A stretch of DNA of 64,000 nt from Collimonas sp. OK607 (GCF_900111995.1 NZ_FOKF01000029.1:1-64000), one strand, 5' to 3'; positions 24,883 through 37,171 are shown, counted from the stretch's first letter. The notes: generated by a model not told the origin, from the sequence alone. Numbers and translations: made by a program.

Positions 24883-24898
24883 TGTTTCACGTGAAACA
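24883..24898. promoter_or_regulatory. parS: parS centromere site 2
   Basis: This is a second exact TGTTTCACGTGAAACA, 60 bases from the first and 120 bases before mnmG. Paired parS sites upstream of mnmG fit an origin-proximal location. Confidence 0.95.
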
Positions 24899-24933
24899 TC
24901 TGTTGTGTTGTGGTCGCCGTAGTGATCTGCACA

Positions 24934-24973
24934 CTACACTAGGAGTGTAGGCGAAGGCTGCATGCTTTATAAT
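24934..24973 (+). promoter_or_regulatory. Probable mnmG promoter with an inverted repeat at the -35 position
   Basis: TATAAT at 24968-24973 lies 44 bases before the mnmG start. There is no TTGACA at the right distance; instead CTACACT-AGG-AGTGTAG (24934-24950), a perfect seven-base inverted repeat, covers the expected -35 region. The repeat could be an activator or repressor site. Assignment rests on the -10 and spacing only. Confidence 0.45.
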
Positions 24974-25017
24974 CACGCCTCTGCTCACTGTTTTTCATCG
25001 TCTCTAAGAGGCGCACT

Positions 25018-26943
25018 ATGCTTTTTCCTACAAATTTTGATGTAATCGTCGTCGGCGGCGGTCATGCCGGCACCGAAGCCGCGCTGGCGTCCGCTCGCAT
25101 GGGCCAAAAGACTTTATTGTTGACTCACAATATCGAGACCTTGGGTCAGATGTCGTGCAATCCTTCAATTGGTGGGATAGGCAAGGGCCACCTTGTAAAA
25201 GAGGTTGATGCCATGGGTGGCGCGATGGCTATCGCCACCGATGAAGCAGGTATCCAGTTTCGTATCCTGAATTCCTCAAAAGGTCCGGCAGTACGCGCAA
25301 CCCGCGCGCAAGCCGACCGTATCCTGTACAAGCAAGCGATTCGCTCCCGGCTGGAAAATCAGGAAAACCTTTGGTTGTTCCAGCAAGCCGTGGATGATCT
25401 GCTGGTAGAGGGCGATCGCGTGGTTGGCGCCGTGACGCAAGTTGGCATCCAGTTCCGTAGCAGGGCAGTGGTCTTGACCGCCGGTACTTTCCTGGATGGG
25501 AAGATCCACGTTGGTCTCAATAACTATTCGGCTGGTCGCGCCGGCGATCCACCGGCGATTTCCTTGTCGGCACGCCTGAAAGAACTGAAGCTGCCGCAAG
25601 GTCGTCTGAAGACCGGCACGCCACCACGTATCGATGGCCGCACCATCGATTTTTCGGTGATGCAGGAGCAACCGGGCGATCTCGATCCGGTGCCAGTATT
25701 TTCCGTGATGGGGAATACTGCGATGCACCCGGCGCAACTGCCATGCTGGATTACCCATACCAACCAGCAAACGCATGACATCATTCGTGCCGGCCTCGAT
25801 CGCAGCCCGATGTATACCGGCGTGATAGAGGGAGTGGGGCCGCGTTACTGTCCATCCATCGAAGACAAGATCCATCGCTTTGCCGGCAAGGATTCGCATC
25901 AGATATTCCTGGAACCGGAAGGCTTGACCACCAACGAGTTCTACCCGAATGGCATTTCGACAAGTTTGCCATTCGATGTGCAGCTGGCTTTGGTGCATTC
26001 GATGCGCGGGTTGGAGAACGCGCACATCCTGCGCCCCGGTTACGCTATCGAATACGATTACTTCGATCCACGTGGTTTGAAGGCTTCGCTGGAAACCAAA
26101 TTGATTCAAGGCTTGTACTTTGCGGGTCAGATCAATGGCACTACAGGTTATGAAGAGGCAGCGGCCCAAGGTATGCTGGCCGGCTTGAACGCCGCTTTGC
26201 AAACACAAGAACGCGATGCCTGGACTCCACGGCGCGACGAGGCTTACCTTGGTGTACTGGTCGACGACCTGATTACCCAAGGCGTGCAAGAGCCTTACCG
26301 CATGTTCACCAGCCGCGCCGAGTATCGCCTCAGCCTGCGCGAAGATAACGCTGACTTGCGCCTGACAGAGATCGGCCGTCAGCTCGGTTGCGTCGGTGAT
26401 GCGCAATGGGTGCAGTTCGAGAAGAAACGCGAAGCGGTAGCGCTGGAGATGGAACGCCTGCGTTCAACCTGGGTGAATCCCCGCATCGTGGCCGAAGCAG
26501 AAGCCGAGCGTTTGCTTGGCAAGTCCATTGAGCGCGAATATTCCCTGGTCGACCTGTTGCGCCGGCCAAACGTTACTTATGATCAACTGATGACGCTCAA
26601 GGGTATCGATGGCCAGGATCTGGGTGGCCCGGGCGTTCAGGACGATACGGTCAAGGAACAAGTCGAGATCCAGGTTAAATACGCCGGCTACATTGACCGC
26701 CAGGCGAAAGAAGTAGAGCGCCATGAGCACAATGAAAACCTGAAGCTGCCTGCCGATCTGGATTACATGGATGTGCAAGCCTTGTCGATTGAGGTGCGCC
26801 AAAAGCTGAACCTGCACAAGCCGGAAACTTTCGGCCAGGCTTCGCGGATTTCAGGCGTCACGCCGGCGGCGTTGTCGCTGTTGCTGGTGCACCTGAAAAA
26901 AGGTGGCATGAAGCGTCTGGATGCAGACGATCAGGCTGCCTGA
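25018..26943 (+). CDS. mnmG: tRNA uridine-5-carboxymethylaminomethyl modification enzyme MnmG (GidA)
   Basis: 641 residues, usual family length. The FAD-binding '[21 protein letters not shown]' opens the protein; '[21 protein letters not shown]' and '[18 protein letters not shown]' are MnmG signatures, and '[25 protein letters not shown]' is a third. With MnmE it modifies the wobble uridine of several tRNAs. It starts the block mnmG-rsmG-lysE-parA-parB, an order common near bacterial origins. mnmE is not in the window. Confidence 0.97.
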   Translation: MLFPTNFDVIVVGGGHAGTEAALASARMGQKTLLLTHNIETLGQMSCNPSIGGIGKGHLVKEVDAMGGAMAIATDEAGIQFRILNSSKGPAVRATRAQADRILYKQAIRSRLENQENLWLFQQAVDDLLVEGDRVVGAVTQVGIQFRSRAVVLTAGTFLDGKIHVGLNNYSAGRAGDPPAISLSARLKELKLPQGRLKTGTPPRIDGRTIDFSVMQEQPGDLDPVPVFSVMGNTAMHPAQLPCWITHTNQQTHDIIRAGLDRSPMYTGVIEGVGPRYCPSIEDKIHRFAGKDSHQIFLEPEGLTTNEFYPNGISTSLPFDVQLALVHSMRGLENAHILRPGYAIEYDYFDPRGLKASLETKLIQGLYFAGQINGTTGYEEAAAQGMLAGLNAALQTQERDAWTPRRDEAYLGVLVDDLITQGVQEPYRMFTSRAEYRLSLREDNADLRLTEIGRQLGCVGDAQWVQFEKKREAVALEMERLRSTWVNPRIVAEAEAERLLGKSIEREYSLVDLLRRPNVTYDQLMTLKGIDGQDLGGPGVQDDTVKEQVEIQVKYAGYIDRQAKEVERHEHNENLKLPADLDYMDVQALSIEVRQKLNLHKPETFGQASRISGVTPAALSLLLVHLKKGGMKRLDADDQAA

Positions 26944-27016
26944 TTGCTAAATTACGTAATTGCTTAATAATCAACTACCATCAAGGTAATTGCCGGGATA
27001 ATCGAGGAGTGGCACC

Positions 27017-27694
27017 ATGAGTTCAACGCAGACCGCGCCAGCGGCACAACAAGCGCTGGAAGCGAGCCTGCAGCAAGGTGCGCAAGCATTGGGGATCGAA
27101 TTGGATCCCCAACAGCAGCAGCAATTGCTGGCTTATCTGGCATTGTTGGCGAAGTGGAACCGGACCTATAACCTGACTTCGATCCGCGAACCAGCGCAGA
27201 TGATGACGCACCATTTGCTGGACTCCCTGGCGGTGGTGCCGGCCTTTGCCGCGGCGGAGCATGTGCTGGACGTCGGCTCGGGCGGCGGCCTGCCAGGAGT
27301 GATCCTGGCGATCTGGGCTGCCAAGGCCAAGCCGGCGATGCGGGTGTCGATGATCGACACGGTGCACAAGAAAACGGCATTCCTGACGCAGGTCAAAGCC
27401 GAGCTAGGCCTTGCCAACGTCACAGTTCATACCGCAAGAGTAGAGCAGTTGCAGGTAGTGCAAAAATTTGATGTGATCACTTCCAGGGCATTTGCCGAGC
27501 TGGCGGATTTTATTAACTGGTCAGCGCATTTGTTGACGGATAATGGCCAATTCATTGCTCTCAAGGGCATACAGCCGGACGAAGAAATCGCGCGCCTGCC
27601 AGCCGGTTGGCAAGTGACGGAAGTGCGGCCACTAAAGGTGCCGGGACTGGATGCAGAACGCCATCTGATTTTTATCAAACGCAGTGCAGCGTAG
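27017..27694 (+). CDS. rsmG: 16S rRNA (guanine-527-N7)-methyltransferase RsmG (GidB)
   Basis: 225 residues, ATG preceded by GAGGAGTGGCACC. The SAM-binding motif 'VLDVGSGGGLPGVILAI' and 'YNLTSIREPAQMMTHHLLDSL' are RsmG hallmarks. It methylates G527 of 16S rRNA; loss is known to give low-level streptomycin resistance. It follows mnmG by 73 bases. Confidence 0.96.
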   Translation: MSSTQTAPAAQQALEASLQQGAQALGIELDPQQQQQLLAYLALLAKWNRTYNLTSIREPAQMMTHHLLDSLAVVPAFAAAEHVLDVGSGGGLPGVILAIWAAKAKPAMRVSMIDTVHKKTAFLTQVKAELGLANVTVHTARVEQLQVVQKFDVITSRAFAELADFINWSAHLLTDNGQFIALKGIQPDEEIARLPAGWQVTEVRPLKVPGLDAERHLIFIKRSAA

Positions 27695-27770
27695 ACGAAG
27701 CAGTAATACCAAACTACAGTAAGGTAGCCTGTCCAATCTCAGCCTGATCCATCACAGGAGTAAATTCATC

Positions 27771-28406
27771 ATGAGCGCCTTGTTTCATACCCTCGGCATT
27801 ACCGATGTCTGGCAATTGATCGTCGCCACCATGGTGTTCCTGATGCTGCCGGGTGCCGGTACTTTTTGTATCCTGACCAGCGCCGGCCGGCATGGCGTGC
27901 GGGGCGGTTATGCATCGCTGTTCGGCATCATGCTGGGCGACGCCGTGCTGATGTTTTTGGCAGCGATAGGCGTAGCAGCCTTGCTGACAGCGAATCCGCT
28001 GGTGTTCAAGGGCGTGCAATATTTAGGCGCTGCTTATCTGGCTTACCTCGGCTGCAAATTGTTATTTGCGAAGAAGGGTGCTGACGCCAGTGCCGCTGTC
28101 GGTTTTACCGGCGCCGGCAATTTTTCCCGCGGCTTCCTGGTGACCTTGGTCAATCCCAAGGCAATTGTGTTTTACATGGCGTTTTTCCCGTTGTTCATCG
28201 ATCCGGCGACGCAGCGCGGCAGCCTCACATTCCTGACCATGGCTGCAATCATCTCCAGTTGCGCGCTGTTTTACGGTAGTCTGCTGGTACTGCTCGGGAA
28301 CACTGCTGCCAAACGCCTGGGACACAATCGCCGTATTGCCGCATTCGCCTCCAAAGCCGCAGGAATTTTCCTGATCGGTTTTGGCATCAAATTAACGACT
28401 AACTAA
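27771..28406 (+). CDS. LysE/RhtB-family amino acid exporter
   Basis: 211 residues with five to six hydrophobic segments. 'MLPGAGTFCILTSAGRHGVRGGYASLFGIMLGD' is the family's conserved N-terminal block, and 'GFLVTLVNPKAIVFYMAFFPLFID' the second. Family members export lysine, homoserine, threonine or other small amino acids. It sits between rsmG and parA; the start is preceded by CAGGAG. It has no evident functional link to segregation. Confidence 0.88.
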   Translation: MSALFHTLGITDVWQLIVATMVFLMLPGAGTFCILTSAGRHGVRGGYASLFGIMLGDAVLMFLAAIGVAALLTANPLVFKGVQYLGAAYLAYLGCKLLFAKKGADASAAVGFTGAGNFSRGFLVTLVNPKAIVFYMAFFPLFIDPATQRGSLTFLTMAAIISSCALFYGSLLVLLGNTAAKRLGHNRRIAAFASKAAGIFLIGFGIKLTTN

Positions 28407-28428
28407 ATCACGACCTTCATACCAATAC

Positions 28429-29199
28429 ATGGCAAAAATATTTTGTGTCGCCAATCAAAAGGGCGGGGTCGGTAAAACCACCACCGCCGTCAATCTGGCC
28501 GCTGGCCTGGCGCAACTGAATCAACGCGTCTTGCTGGCCGATCTCGATCCACAGGGTAATGCCACCATGGGCGCCGGGATCAACAAGGGCACGCTGACGG
28601 CGTCGATCTACGAAGTGCTGTTGGGGATGTCGGATATCAAAGCGGTCCGCAAAACTTCAGAGACCGGCGGCTTTGATGTGCTACCGGCAAATCGTGAACT
28701 GGCCGGTGCCGAAGTGGAAATGGTCGAGCTGGAAAATCGCGAGAAACGTTTGAAGGATGCTTTCACCAGCGTTGCAGACGAATACGATTTCATCCTGATC
28801 GACTGTCCGCCGGCGCTCTCGATGCTGACGCTGAACGGATTGTGCGCAGCGAACGGGGTAATCATCCCGATGCAGTGTGAATACTATGCGCTGGAAGGTT
28901 TGTCGGACCTGGTCAACACCATCAAGAAGGTACACGCCAACCTGAATCCCGACCTCAAGATCATCGGCCTGCTGCGTGTCATGTTCGATCCACGCATGAC
29001 TTTATCGCAACAGGTTTCGGAGGAGTTGGAAAAGCACTTTGGCGACAAGGTGTTCAAGACGGTTATCCCGCGCAACGTGCGTCTGGCGGAAGCGCCGTCG
29101 TATGGCATGCCGGGTGTCACTTTTGACGCCGCTTCCAAAGGGGCGCAGGCTTATATCGCCTTTGGCGCCGAGATGGTAGAACGTATCAAGACAATGTAA
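28429..29199 (+). CDS. parA: Chromosome partitioning ATPase ParA (Soj)
   Basis: 256 residues, the chromosomal type without an N-terminal helix-turn-helix. The deviant Walker A is 'KGGVGKTTTAVNLAA', with 'LADLDPQGNAT' and the Walker B-like 'FILIDCPPALSMLT'. It forms ATP-dependent dimers on DNA that pull ParB-parS complexes apart. It starts 22 bases after the exporter gene and precedes parB. Confidence 0.96.
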   Translation: MAKIFCVANQKGGVGKTTTAVNLAAGLAQLNQRVLLADLDPQGNATMGAGINKGTLTASIYEVLLGMSDIKAVRKTSETGGFDVLPANRELAGAEVEMVELENREKRLKDAFTSVADEYDFILIDCPPALSMLTLNGLCAANGVIIPMQCEYYALEGLSDLVNTIKKVHANLNPDLKIIGLLRVMFDPRMTLSQQVSEELEKHFGDKVFKTVIPRNVRLAEAPSYGMPGVTFDAASKGAQAYIAFGAEMVERIKTM

Positions 29200-29299
29200 T
29201 ACATAAGTTGTACACCGGCTATACACCGCCTTTGCACAGACTTATACGCAACTCATCAACAGCTTATCAATATGGTTGCAAACAGGGTTATCAACAGAG

Positions 29300-29308
29300 T
29301 TATCCACA
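29300..29308 (+). promoter_or_regulatory. DnaA box in the parA-parB spacer
   Basis: A perfect TTATCCACA sits 41 bases before the parB start, with one-mismatch TTATCAACA at 29288-29296. The 149-base spacer is rich in repeated CTTATCA/GTTATCAACA strings. Possible DnaA control of parB, or a minor DnaA-titration site. Confidence 0.55.
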
Positions 29309-29348
29309 ACCCCGTTGCAAGGTAATCAGTAATTTACGGTAGGAAAAG

Positions 29349-30245
29349 ATGGTCACGAAAAAATCAAAAGGATTGGGCCGCGGCCTGGAGGCTTTACTGG
29401 GCGGCTCCACCGATATCACGGAAGCTGTGCCGACTATTGCCGGCGCGCCATCGGTATTGGCGGTCACCGTCATGCAAGCCGGTAAATACCAGCCGCGTAC
29501 GCGCATGGACGAGGGCGCCTTGGCCGAGCTGGCAGCGTCGATCAAGGAGCAGGGCTTGCTGCAGCCGATCCTGGTGCGGCCGATCGCCTTGCACAATGGT
29601 TCCCAGCACTATGAAATCATCGCGGGTGAGCGGCGCTTCCGTGCGGCGCAGCTGGCCGGCCTGATCGAGGTGCCGGTGCTGGTCAAGGATGTCGACGACC
29701 AGACCACTGCGGCGATGGCGCTGATCGAAAACATGCAGCGCGAAGACCTGAATCCGCTGGAAGAAGCGCAAGGTATTCACCGTCTGATCACCGATTTCAG
29801 CTTTACCCATGAGCAGGCAGCGGTATCGGTAGGGCGTTCGCGCAGTGCGGTCTCGAATCTGTTGCGATTGCTGAACCTGGCCAGGCCGGTGCAAACCATG
29901 CTGATGGCGGGCGATATCGATATGGGCCACGCGCGGGCGCTGCTGGCGGTGGACGCCGCAACCCAGATCACGCTGGCCAACCAGGTCGTGGCCAAACGGA
30001 TGTCGGTACGCGATACCGAAAAACTCGTGGTGCGCACCACCACCGAGGCCGATTCAGCTAGCCGGCCAGCCAAAACCAAGGAAAAGTCGCGCGATATCGC
30101 GCGGCTGGAAGAAGAGTTGTCTGATTTGCTGGCGACCCAGGTAACAATCAAGACCGCAGCCAAGAATCGCGGTCAGCTGATTATCGATTTCTCGGATCTG
30201 GATACGCTTGACGGTTTGATTGCTCGTCTCAAAGGTGCAGAGTAG
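29349..30245 (+). CDS. parB: Chromosome partitioning protein ParB (Spo0J)
   Basis: 298 residues. The N-terminal CTPase/ParB domain has 'QPRTRMDEGALAELAASIKEQGLLQPILVRP' and 'EIIAGERRFRAAQLAG'. The central helix-turn-helix ('SFTHEQAAVSVGRSRSAVSNLLRLLNL') recognises parS, and a short C-terminal dimerisation domain follows. The parS sites at 24.8 kb are its expected targets. It is preceded by AGGAAAAG. Confidence 0.96.
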   Translation: MVTKKSKGLGRGLEALLGGSTDITEAVPTIAGAPSVLAVTVMQAGKYQPRTRMDEGALAELAASIKEQGLLQPILVRPIALHNGSQHYEIIAGERRFRAAQLAGLIEVPVLVKDVDDQTTAAMALIENMQREDLNPLEEAQGIHRLITDFSFTHEQAAVSVGRSRSAVSNLLRLLNLARPVQTMLMAGDIDMGHARALLAVDAATQITLANQVVAKRMSVRDTEKLVVRTTTEADSASRPAKTKEKSRDIARLEEELSDLLATQVTIKTAAKNRGQLIIDFSDLDTLDGLIARLKGAE

Positions 30246-30398
30246 AAAAAACGCAAAACGGAAAAAATAGGGCGGTCTCACAATATTGGTGCATCGGTCA
30301 CAATCAAATTGACTGCCGATCCGATTGCATGACACGCAAGGCCGACCTTTTTAATCAAGTCCAGGTGTTGCATAAGCTTATGATTCGGCAGCAAAAGT

Positions 30399-30428
30399 TT
30401 GACGAAAGCCGCGGCCAGCCTTTATAAT
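30399..30428 (+). promoter_or_regulatory. Sigma-70 promoter of the atp operon
   Basis: TTGACG (30399-30404), an 18-base spacer and TATAAT (30423-30428) make a near-consensus promoter about 120 bases before atpI. The rest of 30246-30548 has no convincing gene; a 32-codon frame at 30328 contains the promoter and was rejected. Confidence 0.85.
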
Positions 30429-30548
30429 CCTCGGGCTTCTAAAACAGCCGTAGACTAGAATGAGCTGGGGGGAATTAGCTGCGCTGCATCGACTAAGTTG
30501 CAGTCGCGTTCTGTTCGGCGAATAGCTTTCGCACAATATTGGGTCAGT

Positions 30549-30893
30549 ATGCTGCGCATCGTGCTTATGCAATTCATTACTACGGTCGTGCTGGCAGCTG
30601 TGGCAGGTTTACTGGCCGGCGTATCCGGATTTTGGTCCGCGCTTTTAGGTGGTGTGTGTTGCGCGGTTCCCAACGGATTGTTTGCTCTCCGTCTTTACAT
30701 CAGCGCGCGCAAACCAGGCGGCGCCAACCCGATGTCTTTTTTCATCGGTGAGTTTGTCAAAATTGCTACAACGATTGCGCTGGTTGGCGCGGTCGTATGG
30801 TTGTATCACGATTTGAATTGGCCGGCATTTATCGTCAGCTTCATTGTGGTACTCAAAAGTTACATAATTTTACTTTTTAGACATCGATCATGA
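30549..30893 (+). CDS. atpI: ATP synthase subunit I (AtpI)
   Basis: 114 residues from the ATG at 30549; the frame extends to a TTG at 30498, and neither start has a clear Shine-Dalgarno. Four hydrophobic segments ('[25 protein letters not shown]', '[19 protein letters not shown]', '[18 protein letters not shown]', '[16 protein letters not shown]') fit the small AtpI membrane protein that helps assemble the c-ring. Its stop overlaps the atpB start (ATGA), as expected for the first gene of the operon. Confidence 0.85.
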   Translation: MLRIVLMQFITTVVLAAVAGLLAGVSGFWSALLGGVCCAVPNGLFALRLYISARKPGGANPMSFFIGEFVKIATTIALVGAVVWLYHDLNWPAFIVSFIVVLKSYIILLFRHRS

Positions 30894-31714
30894 CTGTAGC
30901 TCCAAGCGAAGCACTAACCCCCTCAGAATATATTGTCCATCACCTCGGACATTTTTCCACTGGCCATCAATCCAAGATAGTCGATTTTTCGATTATCAAT
31001 ATCGACACGATCTTCTGGTCGGTATTTGCAGGCGTAGTCGGTTGCCTGTTGATGTATCTCGCCGCGCGTAAAGCGACTGCGGGCGTACCAGGGCGCTTCC
31101 AGGCTTTCGTCGAAATGGTAGTCGAGATGGTCGACGATCAAGCCAAGGGCATCGTCCACGGCGATCGCAGCTTTATCGCACCGTTGGCGCTGACCGTATT
31201 CATCTGGGTCGCCCTGATGAACTCGCTCGACTTCCTGCCGGTCGACATGTTCTCCACCCTCTTCAAATGGGTCGGTCTGGATGGTGTCATTTCCCATCAT
31301 CGCGTAGTACCTACCGCCGACTTGAACGGCACCATGGGCATCGCCCTGGGCGTACTGGTGCTGATGCTGTACTACAGCTTCAAGATCAAGGGCATCGGCG
31401 GTTTCCTGCACGAACTGGTCGCCGCGCCTTTCGGTATCTGGCTTGCTCCAGCCAACCTCTTGCTGAACATCATTGAATTTGCTGCAAAAACCGTGTCGCT
31501 GGCGATGCGACTTTTCGGCAACATGTATGCCGGTGAGTTGTTGTTCCTGTTGATCGCGTTGCTCGGTTCGACTGCTACTGCGTTCGGTTTCGTGGGCCAC
31601 GTCATTGCCGGTTCCATCTGGGCGATTTTCCATATCCTGATCGTGTTGTTACAAGCGTTTATTTTCATGATGCTGACTCTGGTGTACATCGGCCAGGCAC
31701 ATGAGGCTCACTAA
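30890..31714 (+). CDS. atpB: F0F1 ATP synthase subunit a
   Basis: 274 residues, multi-pass membrane protein. The essential proton-channel arginine is in '[17 protein letters not shown]'. It forms the two half-channels through which protons reach the c-ring. The start overlaps the atpI stop. It is followed by an unusual U-rich spacer before atpE. Confidence 0.97.
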   Translation: MTVAPSEALTPSEYIVHHLGHFSTGHQSKIVDFSIINIDTIFWSVFAGVVGCLLMYLAARKATAGVPGRFQAFVEMVVEMVDDQAKGIVHGDRSFIAPLALTVFIWVALMNSLDFLPVDMFSTLFKWVGLDGVISHHRVVPTADLNGTMGIALGVLVLMLYYSFKIKGIGGFLHELVAAPFGIWLAPANLLLNIIEFAAKTVSLAMRLFGNMYAGELLFLLIALLGSTATAFGFVGHVIAGSIWAIFHILIVLLQAFIFMMLTLVYIGQAHEAH

Positions 31715-31760
31715 AGAGCGCCGGTTTTGAATTTGTGGTTTTAGTTTTAGATCTGTTTTT

Positions 31761-32084
<324 letters not shown>

Positions 32085-32151
32085 TTTAATCGAGCGTAAC
32101 CGAATCGGCTGAAAGCATTTCAGCCCACGTTATTCTGAGAAGGAAATTACT

Positions 32152-32622
32152 GTGAACTTAAATGCAACATTGTTTGCGCAGTTCCTGGTCTTCTTTATCC
32201 TCGCCGGCTTCACGATGAAATTCATCTGGCCGCCGCTGATAAAAGCGCTTGATGAGCGCGCCAAGAAGATCGCGGACGGCCTGGCAGCCGCTGATCGCGG
32301 CAAGGCAGATCTGGCAGCCGCTGAAAAGCGTGCTTCGGCAGAACTGGCAACCGCGCGCGACGAAGGTCAAAAGCGTATTGGCGAAGCTGAAAAGCGCGGC
32401 CAGCTGATCGTCGACGAAGCCAAGAAAACGGCTTCCGAAGAAGCTGCCCGTATCATCGCTAACGCTAAAGCCGAAGCGGAACAGCAAATGACTAAAGCAC
32501 GCGAAGCTCTGCGCGGTGAAGTTGCGACCCTTGCGGTCAAAGGCGCCGAACAGATCCTCAAGCGCGAAGTCGATACTGCGGCACATGCCGATTTGCTGAA
32601 CCAACTGAAGACAGAGCTGTAA
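32152..32622 (+). CDS. atpF: F0F1 ATP synthase subunit b
   Basis: 156 residues from a GTG start at 32152, preceded by GAGAAGGAAATTACT. One N-terminal membrane helix ('[23 protein letters not shown]') is followed by a long charged Ala/Glu/Lys-rich helix that forms the peripheral stalk. It is followed after two bases by atpH. Confidence 0.96.
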   Translation: MNLNATLFAQFLVFFILAGFTMKFIWPPLIKALDERAKKIADGLAAADRGKADLAAAEKRASAELATARDEGQKRIGEAEKRGQLIVDEAKKTASEEAARIIANAKAEAEQQMTKAREALRGEVATLAVKGAEQILKREVDTAAHADLLNQLKTEL

Positions 32623-32624
32623 TC

Positions 32625-33164
32625 ATGGCTGAACTTGCAACGATTGCTCGTCCTTATGCAGAAGCACTGTTCCGTGTAGCCAAGTCGCAAGACCTGGCTG
32701 CGTGGGCGAATCTGGTTGTCGAGATGGGCCAGGTAGCGGCCAATTCCGATGTCAAGGCGCTGGCACACAATCCTGCCCTTACGCATCAGCAAATCGCCGA
32801 TACGTTCCTGGCGCTGTTGAAATCGCCGCAAGCAGCGACCGCCGAAGTGAAGAACTTCGTCGCGACGCTGGTTGATAACGGTCGTTTGATCGCGCTGCCG
32901 GAAATCGCCGAGCAATTTCAAGTGCTGAAGAACGCACAAGAAGGTGCTGCGGATGTCGAGATCACCAGTGCTTTTGAAATGACCGAAGCGCAAGTGAAAG
33001 ATTTGACCGCCACGCTGGAAAAGAAGTTCGGCCGCAAGCTGAACCCTTCGGTAACTGTGGATAACTCGCTGATTGGCGGCGTACGCGTAGTAGTCGGCGA
33101 TGAAGTGCTCGACACATCGGTGCGCGCCAAGCTGCAAGAACTGCATGCTGCCCTGGCTGCGTGA
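32625..33164 (+). CDS. atpH: F0F1 ATP synthase subunit delta
   Basis: 179 residues, normal length. '[18 protein letters not shown]' at the start and the C-terminal '[34 protein letters not shown]' are family signatures. It joins the b dimer to the top of the alpha/beta hexamer. Confidence 0.96.
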   Translation: MAELATIARPYAEALFRVAKSQDLAAWANLVVEMGQVAANSDVKALAHNPALTHQQIADTFLALLKSPQAATAEVKNFVATLVDNGRLIALPEIAEQFQVLKNAQEGAADVEITSAFEMTEAQVKDLTATLEKKFGRKLNPSVTVDNSLIGGVRVVVGDEVLDTSVRAKLQELHAALAA

Positions 33165-33230
33165 TTATCGATTGGCTTTGACCTTTGCTTATCTGCGTAA
33201 CCGAGCAACGAGAAAATTTTAGGAGTTAAT

Positions 33231-34772
33231 ATGCAACTCAACGCGTCTGAAATCAGCGAACTGATCAAGAGCCGGATTCAAGGCCTTGGCGATACCGCTG
33301 AAATTCGCAATCAAGGCACGGTTATTTCCGTGTCCGACGGTATCTGCCGTATCCATGGTCTGTCTGACGTGATGCAAGGTGAGATGCTGGAATTCCCAGG
33401 TAACACATTCGGCCTGGCGCTGAATCTCGAGCGCGACTCTGTCGGTGCCGTTATTCTGGGTGACTTCGAACACATTTCCGAAGGCGATACAGTTAAATGT
33501 ACCGGCCGTATTTTGGAAGTGCCTATCGGTCCGGAACTGCGCGGCCGTGTAGTGAACGCGCTGGGCCAGCCGATCGACGGCAAGGGTCCGGTCAACGCCA
33601 AGCTGACAGCTCCGATTGAAAAGATCGCGCCGGGCGTTATTGCCCGTCAATCCGTTTCGCAGCCAATGCAAACCGGTATCAAGTCGATCGACTCGATGGT
33701 ACCTATCGGCCGCGGCCAGCGCGAACTGATCATCGGCGACCGCCAGACCGGTAAGACCGCTGTTGCGATCGATGCGATCATCAATCAAAAGGGCCAGGAC
33801 GTGACATGTATCTATGTCGCTATCGGTCAAAAGGCATCGTCGATCAAGAACATCGTGCGTTCGTTGGAAACACACGGCGCCATGGAATACACCATCGTGG
33901 TTGCTGCATCGGCTTCCGAGTCGGCTGCGATGCAATACCTGTCGGCTTACTCCGGCTGCGCAATGGGCGAATATTTCCGTGACCGCGGTGAAGACGCACT
34001 GATCGTGTATGACGATTTGTCCAAGCAAGCTGTTGCATACCGTCAGGTATCGCTGCTGTTGCGCCGTCCACCAGGCCGTGAAGCTTACCCTGGCGACGTG
34101 TTCTACCTCCACAGCCGTTTGCTGGAACGCGCAGCACGTGTGAACGAAAAATACGTTGAAGATTTCACCAAGGGTGAAGTCAAGGGCAAGACTGGTTCGC
34201 TGACTGCTTTGCCGATCATCGAAACCCAGGCTGGCGACGTTTCCGCTTTCGTTCCGACCAACGTGATTTCGATTACCGACGGTCAGATCTTCCTGGAAAC
34301 TTCGTTGTTCAACGCTGGTATCCGTCCTGCGATTAACGCTGGTATTTCGGTATCGCGCGTTGGTGGTGCTGCTCAGACCAAGGTTATCAAGAATCTGTCC
34401 GGCGGTATCCGTACCGACTTGGCGCAGTATCGTGAACTGGCTGCGTTTGCGCAGTTTGCTTCCGACCTCGACGAAGCGACCCGCAAGCAGTTGGACCGCG
34501 GTGCACGCGTGACCGAGCTGTTGAAGCAAGCGCAATACTCGCCGTTGTCGATCTCGCTGATGGCTGTGACTTTGTTCGCGGTCAACAAGGGCTTCCTGGA
34601 CAGCATCGACGTCAAGCAAGTACTGCCATTCGAAAGCGGTCTGCATAACTACATGAAGACCAGCCACGCGCCTTTGCTGCAAAAGATCGAAGAAACCAAG
34701 CAACTCGACAAAGATGGTGAAGCTGCATTGTCTACCGCCGTTGCTGATTTCAAAAAATCGTTCGTGGCTTAA
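33231..34772 (+). CDS. atpA: F0F1 ATP synthase subunit alpha
   Basis: 513 residues, ATG preceded by TTAGGAG. Walker A is '[11 protein letters not shown]'; '[15 protein letters not shown]' and '[20 protein letters not shown]' are alpha-chain marks. It is the non-catalytic nucleotide-binding subunit. The long antisense frame over this gene is a shadow of its codon bias. Confidence 0.98.
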   Translation: MQLNASEISELIKSRIQGLGDTAEIRNQGTVISVSDGICRIHGLSDVMQGEMLEFPGNTFGLALNLERDSVGAVILGDFEHISEGDTVKCTGRILEVPIGPELRGRVVNALGQPIDGKGPVNAKLTAPIEKIAPGVIARQSVSQPMQTGIKSIDSMVPIGRGQRELIIGDRQTGKTAVAIDAIINQKGQDVTCIYVAIGQKASSIKNIVRSLETHGAMEYTIVVAASASESAAMQYLSAYSGCAMGEYFRDRGEDALIVYDDLSKQAVAYRQVSLLLRRPPGREAYPGDVFYLHSRLLERAARVNEKYVEDFTKGEVKGKTGSLTALPIIETQAGDVSAFVPTNVISITDGQIFLETSLFNAGIRPAINAGISVSRVGGAAQTKVIKNLSGGIRTDLAQYRELAAFAQFASDLDEATRKQLDRGARVTELLKQAQYSPLSISLMAVTLFAVNKGFLDSIDVKQVLPFESGLHNYMKTSHAPLLQKIEETKQLDKDGEAALSTAVADFKKSFVA

Positions 34773-34789
34773 TTTAACTGGAGCACGGA

Positions 34790-35662
34790 ATGGCTACAGG
34801 TAAAGAGATACGCAGCAAGATCAAGAGCGTAGAAAATACGAAGAAGATCACCAAGGCGATGGAAATGGTCGCCGCATCCAAAATGCGCAAGGCGCAGGAC
34901 CGGATGCGTGCGGCACGTCCCTACAGTGACAAGATTCGTAATATCGCTTCTAACTTGTCGCAAGCCAATCCAGAGTACACGCACCCGTTCATGGTGAAGC
35001 AGGACAACTCCAAGAACGTTGGTTTCATCGTTGTAACGACCGACAAAGGTCTGTGCGGCGGCATGAACACCAACTCCTTGCGTTTGCTGACCGCGAAACT
35101 GCGTGAGCTGGAAGGACAAGGCAATAAGGTTCAGGCAGTAGCGATCGGCAACAAGGGTCTGGGTTTTCTGCACCGGATCGGCGCCAAGGTCGTTGCGCAT
35201 GCCGTGCAACTGGGCGATACGCCGCATCTGGACAAGCTGATCGGACCAGTCAAAGTACTGCTCGACGCTTATCAGGAAGGTCGCCTGGACGCGGTTTATC
35301 TGGTGTACACCAAGTTCATCAACACGATGAAGCAAGAGCCGATGCTGCAGCAGTTGCTGCCGTTGTCGAGCGATCGTCTTGAGGCTGATAAAGAAGGTTC
35401 GCATTCCTGGGACTACATTTACGAGCCGGATGTGCAAAGCGTCATCGATGAATTGCTGGTGCGTTACGTGGAAGCGCTGATTTATCAGGCTGTCGCCGAA
35501 AACATGGCGTCCGAGCAATCGGCGCGGATGGTGGCGATGAAGTCGGCTAGCGACAACGCGGGTAACGTGATTGGCGAACTGAAACTGGTATACAACAAGA
35601 CGCGCCAAGCTGCGATCACGAAGGAATTGTCTGAGATCGTCGCCGGTGCTGCTGCGGTGTAA
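34790..35662 (+). CDS. atpG: F0F1 ATP synthase subunit gamma
   Basis: 290 residues. The N-terminal coiled-coil ('[32 protein letters not shown]') and the C-terminal helix ('[38 protein letters not shown]'-type) make up the rotor shaft. Length and position are typical. Confidence 0.97.
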   Translation: MATGKEIRSKIKSVENTKKITKAMEMVAASKMRKAQDRMRAARPYSDKIRNIASNLSQANPEYTHPFMVKQDNSKNVGFIVVTTDKGLCGGMNTNSLRLLTAKLRELEGQGNKVQAVAIGNKGLGFLHRIGAKVVAHAVQLGDTPHLDKLIGPVKVLLDAYQEGRLDAVYLVYTKFINTMKQEPMLQQLLPLSSDRLEADKEGSHSWDYIYEPDVQSVIDELLVRYVEALIYQAVAENMASEQSARMVAMKSASDNAGNVIGELKLVYNKTRQAAITKELSEIVAGAAAV

Positions 35663-35678
35663 CGCAAACTGCGTTTAA

Positions 35679-37112
<1,434 letters not shown>

Positions 37113-37144
37113 TTGACAAGCGCTGCAGCTGAGCGTGGTGGCGA

Positions 37145-37171
37145 GTAACTGGCAGCGCAGCTGCTGGTTAC
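37145..37171 (+). promoter_or_regulatory. RNA hairpin in the atpD-atpC spacer
   Basis: GTAACTGGCAGC (37145-37156) and GCTGCTGGTTAC (37160-37171) pair over twelve positions in RNA if two G-U pairs are allowed, with a three-base loop. There is no T-run, so it is not a classical terminator. It may slow decay or reduce read-through into atpC, consistent with the need for fewer epsilon than beta chains. Confidence 0.4.

Noticed and set aside
30328-30426. 32-codon open frame upstream of atpI
   Set aside because: No ribosome-binding site and it contains the -35 and -10 elements of the atp promoter.
33219-34703. 494-codon open frame antisense to atpA
   Set aside because: Shadow of strong codon bias in atpA; the translation is His/Arg/Gln-rich with no recognisable domain. 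The same applies to antisense frames over livK-livH (20392-22113), mnmG (25276-26406) and atpD (35691-37052).
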